Assembly (NCBI GenBank): GCA_903970295.1
Contig: CAJCHQ010000366.1
Span: 1 to 10,354 of the forward strand
Length of the DNA stretch: 10,354 bases
Reading direction: 5' to 3'
Source: Bryobacterales bacterium
Lineage (GTDB): Bacteria; Cyanobacteriota; Vampirovibrionia; Obscuribacterales; Obscuribacteraceae
A program made the translations under genes and the position numbers. Under the pieces are notes generated by a model. That model did no database searches. It was given only the letters and a program-made list of their open reading frames with translations, and was not told the origin of the DNA. This document shows, in pieces, positions 6,126 through 10,354 of the stretch (its first letter is position 1; every line of letters starts with the position of its first letter).

Positions 6126-7955
6126 GAAGAAGACGATCCACAGTTGCAGTATATTTCGACGGAACGCCCTAAAGACAGGCTAACCCTAGGCGAAGTCGAC
6201 GTTGAGCCGGCAGTCGATAATGCACCGGAGATAGAGATGTCCATGTCCGCTCCGCAATTTGGACCATTCGTCGAGCAAGCTTCGATCGTCGCCGAAGCTT
6301 TACCGCCAGTGAGCCAGGTCGAACCTGCAACCACAAAGGCGCAACAACACGACGTCTTTACCGATAGCCCGCCGCTTAGTGCCTATCGAGGTCAGATCTG
6401 GTCCGAGAAAGACAAAACGCCCGCTCAAAAAGAAAAGCTGCGAGCAATTGCCAAAGTGACAGACGCACTATCCGCTCACCTGACCAGCATCATCATCAGC
6501 GTTTTCTGCACGGCCTTCCTTGCCGGTGGATTTTGCTTTTTTGCCGACACATGGCGACAAGTTAGAGACCCTTTCGGAAATAGCAGCCGACCCCCATTCA
6601 CGCCCGACGTCACGCCTGACGTCATTCACTCGCCTATGCTCGATTTCTTCAAGAATACCTCGAACATTGGAGAGGTCCTCGCGCTTCTTCCTTACGCAGT
6701 GCTCGCTAGCTTGATCTTTCTAGGGGTGGCGGCGATGGCCATTTTTTACACCCGGGCAAGAGAAATTACTTGCGACGATAGCAACTTAATTTTGCAAGGC
6801 TCATCGCACGTCATGATCGGCATCAAATGGAAAGCGATCAAGGAAATCGAGCAGTACCGGACCTGGGATATTTTCAACGGCAAAAGAGATGTCTTGAAGG
6901 TTGAAACCAGGGGCGGCGAGACTTTCCGTATGAGAGTTACCGACATTGCCAGAAAGCAAGATATCGGCACGTTCTTCAATCGAGTGCGCACATGCGCACC
7001 GCAAGCGGTACTAAAAATAGCGGACGAAATCCGCCTGGCTGAGCCGTCGTACACAGAACTCTGGTTGAAATACTTTTCGGCGCCGTCTGAACGCAACAAC
7101 AAAGGGCTACTGGAGCCAGGCATGACCCTTGACTCTGGACGTTATCGCGTCGTCGACACGATCGGGGGTGGCGGACAGGGAACCGCTTATCTGGCTACTC
7201 ATCAGAGCTTACCGTCGGGTCGGATCGATGACTCGACGCACTTCATCGAAAAAGTGTTGCTACCCACTTGCGAATCGCAAGTCGTTCTCAAAGAATATGT
7301 CCTCCCCGTTCATCGCGGGCAGGCGATCGCCGACAAGACCGCCAGCAAACTAAAAGACGAGGCAGCGATCCTGGGCGGCCTGGACCACCCTCAAATCGTG
7401 CAGCTGCTGGATGGCTTCATCGAAGACTACCGCGGTTATCTCGTTCTCGAATACATTCAGGGAGAAACTCTCAAGGGCATGGTCGAGCGATTCGGACCGC
7501 AGCGGGAGAGGGATGTAATCGACTGGGCTCTGCAGCTGACAGAGATTTTGACCTACCTGCACGGGTTGACACCACCTGTAGTGCACAGAGACATCACACC
7601 CGACAATATCATTCTGCAAGAATCAGGTATTCTCAAGATCGTTGACTTCAATGTTGCGCATCAGGTTGATTCCTCAGCTACTGCCACGGTTGTCGGCAAA
7701 CATGCATACATTCCGCCGGAACAATTTCGCGGAAAGCCCTGTGCACAAAGCGATATTTATGCACTGGGCGGAACGTTATTCTATCTACTCACGGGTACCG
7801 AACCAGAACCAATCAGCGTCGCCAGACCCGCGCGCCACGGTGCGCAAGTTAGTGCCGGTCTCGATGCCATTATCGCCACAGCAACCGCACTGGACCTGAG
7901 CAAGCGCTATGTCGACATTGGCGCTATGCGCGCAGACTTGCTGGCACTCGAGTGA
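6123..7955 (+). CDS. Membrane-anchored Ser/Thr protein kinase with DFN motif (second of a tandem pair)
   Basis: The 610-residue protein starts with about 115 acidic and Pro-rich, probably disordered residues. A transmembrane helix (about 119-142), a 40-residue Pro/Asn-rich loop predicted outside, and a second helix (about 184-208) follow. Next come a PH-like segment (about 210-300) and a C-terminal Hanks-type kinase (about 340-610). Motifs are GGGGQGTAY (348-356), Lys390, Glu413, HRDITPDN (488-495, catalytic Asp490), DFN at 508-510 where DFG is expected, and PPEQF (531-535). An insertion of about 25 residues lies between the glycine loop and Lys390. Long stretches of the C-lobe match the first kinase closely (EILTYLH, HRDxTPDN, PEQFRGK, SDIYxLG), so the two are tandem duplicates that have diverged. 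It is probably co-transcribed with the first kinase. The substrates are unknown. Catalysis is likely, since the magnesium-binding Asp508 is kept. Confidence 0.9.
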   Translation: MEEDDPQLQYISTERPKDRLTLGEVDVEPAVDNAPEIEMSMSAPQFGPFVEQASIVAEALPPVSQVEPATTKAQQHDVFTDSPPLSAYRGQIWSEKDKTPAQKEKLRAIAKVTDALSAHLTSIIISVFCTAFLAGGFCFFADTWRQVRDPFGNSSRPPFTPDVTPDVIHSPMLDFFKNTSNIGEVLALLPYAVLASLIFLGVAAMAIFYTRAREITCDDSNLILQGSSHVMIGIKWKAIKEIEQYRTWDIFNGKRDVLKVETRGGETFRMRVTDIARKQDIGTFFNRVRTCAPQAVLKIADEIRLAEPSYTELWLKYFSAPSERNNKGLLEPGMTLDSGRYRVVDTIGGGGQGTAYLATHQSLPSGRIDDSTHFIEKVLLPTCESQVVLKEYVLPVHRGQAIADKTASKLKDEAAILGGLDHPQIVQLLDGFIEDYRGYLVLEYIQGETLKGMVERFGPQRERDVIDWALQLTEILTYLHGLTPPVVHRDITPDNIILQESGILKIVDFNVAHQVDSSATATVVGKHAYIPPEQFRGKPCAQSDIYALGGTLFYLLTGTEPEPISVARPARHGAQVSAGLDAIIATATALDLSKRYVDIGAMRADLLALE

Positions 7956-7984
7956 CACGCAGAGGGAAGCTGATGCCCCCTCAC

Positions 7985-8024
7985 TAAGCATATGGGCGAA
8001 GCTGTCGCTCCGCCCATATGCTTA
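7985..8024 (+). terminator. Strong hairpin after the kinase pair
   Basis: A perfect 14-bp stem (7985-7998 with 8011-8024) with a 12-base loop begins 29 bases after the second kinase stop. The right arm is followed by only TTTG, so the T tract is poor. It most likely ends or protects the kinase transcript. It could also stop minus-strand transcription from the epimerase gene, which reaches this point after its own stop at 8195. Confidence 0.65.
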
Positions 8025-8145
8025 TTTGCTGTGACCGCTTGCAAAGCGCTGCGGTGCTACCCCGCGGTATTGCACTCAGTTTCAAGACATGAGGTGGTCG
8101 TGGGTGAATGGACTCTGGCGAAAGATTTTGGTTCCCGACAGTCGT

Positions 8146-8253
8146 AATGCTCAAGTGATGGGGAATGCTCGAGCGCCTGCGGATACTCGAGCTCCTAGGA
8201 ATGCTCGATTGGCTGAGAGGTCTTGCCTGGCGGCGATTGCTCGAGCGGCTGAG
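8146..8253. repeat. 18-bp tandem repeat crossing the epimerase stop codon
   Basis: Six consecutive 18-base units start at 8146, 8164, 8182, 8200, 8218 and 8236. The consensus is close to AATGCTCGAGCGGCTGAG; the unit at 8218 is the most diverged, and a weak seventh may follow. Because 18 is a multiple of three, the repeat encodes a hexapeptide in the epimerase frame on the minus strand, about (H/Q/T)-S-(Q/P)-P-(L/I)-E. About half of the array lies inside the epimerase tail and the other half lies beyond the stop at 8195-8197. Confidence 0.75.
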
Positions 8254-8644
8254 ACAGCTCTAATAGCACCCCGCCGGTCGCTTTCGGATGGATAAAGGCA
8301 ACCTTTGCGCCCCCTGCGCCAATCTTTGGCTTTTCATCAATCAGTCTCGTGCCTTGAGTTTTTAGATTGTTCAGTTCGCCGTCGATGTCTGCTACTCCCA
8401 GACAAATGTGATGCAGTCCGCCGCCGCGTTGGTTGAGAAATTTACCGACAGGAGTTTCGGCAGAGAGCGGTTCGAGCAATTCCAGGTGGGTGTTGCCCAA
8501 ATCCAATTTGGCCACGCGCACGCCTTGCTCCTCTACGACTTCGATTTCAAGACAGTCGAGTCCAAATTGCTTCTGGTAGAAAGCGAGAGCGTCGTCTAGA
8601 TTCGTCACGGCAACGGCGATGTGATCCAGTCGCAATCGGCTCAT
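8195..8644 (-). CDS. mce: Methylmalonyl-CoA epimerase (VOC superfamily)
   Basis: The 149-residue product is a vicinal-oxygen-chelate protein that best fits methylmalonyl-CoA epimerase. That enzyme interconverts the R and S forms of methylmalonyl-CoA between propionyl-CoA carboxylase and methylmalonyl-CoA mutase. Candidate metal ligands are His8 (LDHIAVAV), Glu55 (HLELLEPL), His79 (GLHHICLGV) and Glu129 (GVLLELSQ), two in each half of the duplicated fold. The start is chosen at 8644 because it makes an ATGA overlap with the upstream gene and gives the family's usual N-terminus; an in-frame ATG 30 bases earlier lies inside that gene. The last 20 or so residues form a hexapeptide-repeat tail that is not part of the fold and is interrupted by the stop. 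No mutase or carboxylase gene is in the window. A related glyoxalase-family enzyme is the main alternative. Confidence 0.88.
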   Translation of the reverse strand: MSRLRLDHIAVAVTNLDDALAFYQKQFGLDCLEIEVVEEQGVRVAKLDLGNTHLELLEPLSAETPVGKFLNQRGGGLHHICLGVADIDGELNNLKTQGTRLIDEKPKIGAGGAKVAFIHPKATGGVLLELSQPLEQSPPGKTSQPIEHS

Positions 8645-9192
8645 GGTCCGTATCCCGAGTAGCGCTCCAGCCATTGGGCCGGCTTCGTGCCAACCCGAAA
8701 CATATTTTCCGAATCGAATTCAGGCCACGTGCTCATCAGACGGCTAGCGCGTTCGACCGTCTCGGGTAAATCGAAGGGCGACCAAACTTCGCCGCGCCAC
8801 TTTGGATTCCAATAAAACTGATTCAGCGCGCTGGTCAGATTGACGGTTGTATCTACGTTGAGCACGAATGGTTGACCGTCGGATCTGACTGGATAATAGG
8901 GATTCTCGCCTGGCGGACTGATCAATTTTTCGCGCCGAGCCGACCCGGAAGTCGTTTGGGCAAGGGCTCTGGCATGTTCCGGCACAGTGGTGCCCGCGAA
9001 CAAGCGGTCGGGAATTTCGCTGTCGTCGGCAGAACGCGCCTGAGCGCTGCCGCCAAGCGCTAAGAAGCCACACGCGATCGCCAGACCTATTTGAGAAATT
9101 CGGCTTCCGGGGCTGACCGAATCGAGCCTCAGACGGCACCAACCGAACACTTGACAGCCTATTGTTTCTATATGCTGCAATCGAATTCGCAT
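8641..9192 (-). CDS. Secreted protein of unknown function, translationally coupled to the epimerase
   Basis: I do not recognise the family. The 183-residue product has a long basic N-terminal region, a hydrophobic stretch at about 35-48 and a likely signal-peptidase site after AQA (about residue 52). The mature part would be about 130 residues, acidic to neutral, with no cysteine, and rich in Trp, Tyr and Pro near its C-terminus (NQFYWNPKWRGEVWSPFDLP, ending ERYSGYGP). The ATG at 9192 lacks a good ribosome-binding site. A GTG at 9150 has AGG seven bases upstream and would give a more usual signal-peptide length, so the start is uncertain. The stop overlaps the epimerase start by ATGA, so both proteins come from one mRNA even though one is exported and the other cytosolic. 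Confidence 0.75.
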   Translation of the reverse strand: MRIRLQHIETIGCQVFGWCRLRLDSVSPGSRISQIGLAIACGFLALGGSAQARSADDSEIPDRLFAGTTVPEHARALAQTTSGSARREKLISPPGENPYYPVRSDGQPFVLNVDTTVNLTSALNQFYWNPKWRGEVWSPFDLPETVERASRLMSTWPEFDSENMFRVGTKPAQWLERYSGYGP

Positions 9193-9352
9193 AAATGTTC
9201 GCTAACAGCCTTTCTATATCGTTTAACTATCCAACGCGGTCAACGCCTAGAGTACGGTCTAATTGGGCGTAAGACAACCCCAATCATAGACGATAATCAA
9301 CCCAACCATTGCCGATAACTTAAACCGATCAACTGTCTCGCCTAAAAGCCTT

Positions 9353-9364
9353 GCAGTAAACTGC
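9353..9364. promoter_or_regulatory. Short palindrome in the divergent promoter region
   Basis: GCAGT-AA-ACTGC is a perfect inverted repeat with a 2-base centre. It lies in the 261-bp gap between the secreted-protein gene (-) and the AMIN-protein gene (+), 89 bases before the latter's start. This is a plausible operator half-site arrangement, but a 5-bp arm can easily arise by chance. Nothing else in the gap stands out. Confidence 0.2.
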
Positions 9365-9453
9365 GCATGTTCGTGACAGCGTTCTGCTTTCAGCAACTCT
9401 TCCCGAAACGCGCGTTGCCCCGCGTCGAGCATACATAAATCGGAGTATCGAAA

Positions 9454-10354
9454 ATGATTGGTCGAAACTTGCTTGCTCTCAGCATTTCACTTCTAAGCTC
9501 TAATCTTCTGATTGCCTCTGCTGTTTCGGCAGCAGATTCGGCTCCCTTGCCCCTCAAAAAAATAAGTGTGGATGCGTCCGATCAAGTCGTAATTGAATTC
9601 GGCTCTCATAACGGCGCTTTTCCCTCGCCGCCCCACGTGCTCGACTTGCCCGGGCCAAATCATCGTGTCGTCATTGATTTCACTGATAGCTTGGTCGACA
9701 AAATGAACATGCCGTCAGTCGAAAACCTCTCCAGTCGCTTGCATAAGCTCCTGCCGGCGATCAAAAGCGTTCACTATGCCAATTTGGGCAACACTGCTAA
9801 ACCAACCGCCCGCGTGGTCATCGAAGTGCCGGAGCAGCTGACGGTGCAGCCCCGCGTCGTCAAATTGGAAGAAGATTCGGTGACCATCACATTAGGCGAC
9901 CACGTGCGCGATAGCGACTTGATTGAAAACAAACCCGTCGAGCCCTTGGGCACAACGAAACTACCGAAAGCCGCAGTACCGGTCAAAGCCACAACAATCG
10001 ACGTCGCCTCGGCAGATGCCAGCGGATTAGAAATGGGTGCAACTGCTAATGCGGGCGAACCGAAAGCTGCCCCGACTGAAGCTCCGGTGCCCGCTTTAGC
10101 GACTGAGACTGCGACTAGCAACAGCGGCCCGACCAACGCCAACTGGGATTGGACCAGTGCCAGTCAGGCGAATGGAGGCGGTGCTGTGACTCCAGCAGTC
10201 GAGACCAAGCCTGCCGAAGCCCCAGCCCAAGCTGCGGAAGCTCCCGCAGCCCCAGCGTCACAAAGTGCAGAAGCTCCAGCAGCGTCAGTCCCTGCCCAGA
10301 CAGGGGAAGCGCCCGCGGCAACGGCCCCTCTGGTAGCGCAAGCAGCCGCTGATC
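9454..10354 (+). CDS. Secreted AMIN-domain protein with Pro/Ala/Glu-rich region (3' truncated by window edge)
   Basis: The frame is open from ATG 9454 to the window end (300 codons, no stop). A ribosome-binding site, CGGAG, lies eight bases upstream. Residues 1-26 form a signal peptide ending ASAVSA before ADSAP, so the protein is exported. Residues about 35-155 resemble the AMIN domain, a beta-rich module that localises amidases and secretin subunits to the envelope or peptidoglycan: an HRVVIDFTD strand, then SVHYANLG, then ARVVIEVPE and VTITLGD. From about 160 the sequence is low complexity, and from about 250 it repeats PAEAPA-like units, a probable flexible wall-spanning linker. A catalytic domain such as amidase_3, or a secretin domain, may follow beyond the window. 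It may be an N-acetylmuramoyl-L-alanine amidase (AmiC-like), but this cannot be decided here. Confidence 0.85.
   Translation, partial: MIGRNLLALSISLLSSNLLIASAVSAADSAPLPLKKISVDASDQVVIEFGSHNGAFPSPPHVLDLPGPNHRVVIDFTDSLVDKMNMPSVENLSSRLHKLLPAIKSVHYANLGNTAKPTARVVIEVPEQLTVQPRVVKLEEDSVTITLGDHVRDSDLIENKPVEPLGTTKLPKAAVPVKATTIDVASADASGLEMGATANAGEPKAAPTEAPVPALATETATSNSGPTNANWDWTSASQANGGGAVTPAVETKPAEAPAQAAEAPAAPASQSAEAPAASVPAQTGEAPAATAPLVAQAAAD

Noticed and set aside
8089..8295. 68-codon plus-strand frame with NARAPADTRAPRNAR-like repeats
   Set aside because: It is the reverse reading of the 18-bp repeat, which makes sense as the epimerase tail on the other strand, and it has no ribosome-binding site.
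9774..10321. Minus-strand frames opposite the AMIN-protein gene
   Set aside because: They are antisense to a clear exported protein with signal peptide and ribosome-binding site; the long open frames follow from its GC-rich low-complexity region.
1..10354. A defence system, prophage, CRISPR array or mobile element
   Set aside because: No transposase, integrase, nuclease, Cas or phage structural motif is visible, and the repeats present are local (18-bp tandem, hairpins) rather than spaced direct repeats.

Overview
The window is about 10.3 kb of ordinary-looking bacterial chromosome with moderate GC content. It has nine gene bodies on both strands, short intergenic regions and several strong hairpins. 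There are no RNA genes, CRISPR arrays, transposases or phage genes that I can support. A few traits fit the cyanobacterial/Vampirovibrionia (Melainabacteria, e.g. Obscuribacterales) neighbourhood: the kinase subtype carrying a YIPPEQFRGK-like activation segment, the AMIN-domain envelope protein, and the octapeptide-repeat protein. This placement is an inference from protein style, not from a marker gene.

Layout. 1-166 (+) is the 3' end of a repeat protein. It converges on a class I (DhnA/FbaB-type) fructose-bisphosphate aldolase (280-1347, -), and a hairpin terminator lies between them. Further along the minus strand is an aspartate/glutamate leucyltransferase, Bpt (1579-2289). A 567-bp gene-poor gap follows, then a small membrane sugar-phosphate transferase (2857-3444, +). 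This is followed by a hairpin-rich convergent gap and a small membrane protein (3769-4242, -).

The centre (4664-7955, +) is a tandem pair of paralogous Ser/Thr protein kinases separated by 4 bp, both with GTG starts. Each has an unusual order: N-terminal transmembrane pair, PH-like segment, C-terminal kinase. The second has DFN in place of DFG. After a 14-bp hairpin comes a minus-strand pair, a secreted protein of unknown function (8641-9192) and methylmalonyl-CoA epimerase (8195-8644), coupled by an ATGA overlap. The epimerase ends in an 18-bp tandem repeat that runs past its stop codon. The last gene (9454 to the window end, +) is a secreted AMIN-domain protein with a Pro/Ala/Glu-rich region, cut by the window edge.

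Functionally the window mixes central carbon metabolism (aldolase, epimerase), protein-turnover tagging (Bpt), surface glycan and envelope functions (sugar transferase, AMIN protein, repeat protein) and signalling (kinase pair). I see no single multi-gene system. The most distinctive items are the kinase pair, the amber codon inside the epimerase tail repeat, and a possible ribosome-binding-site switch before the aldolase.
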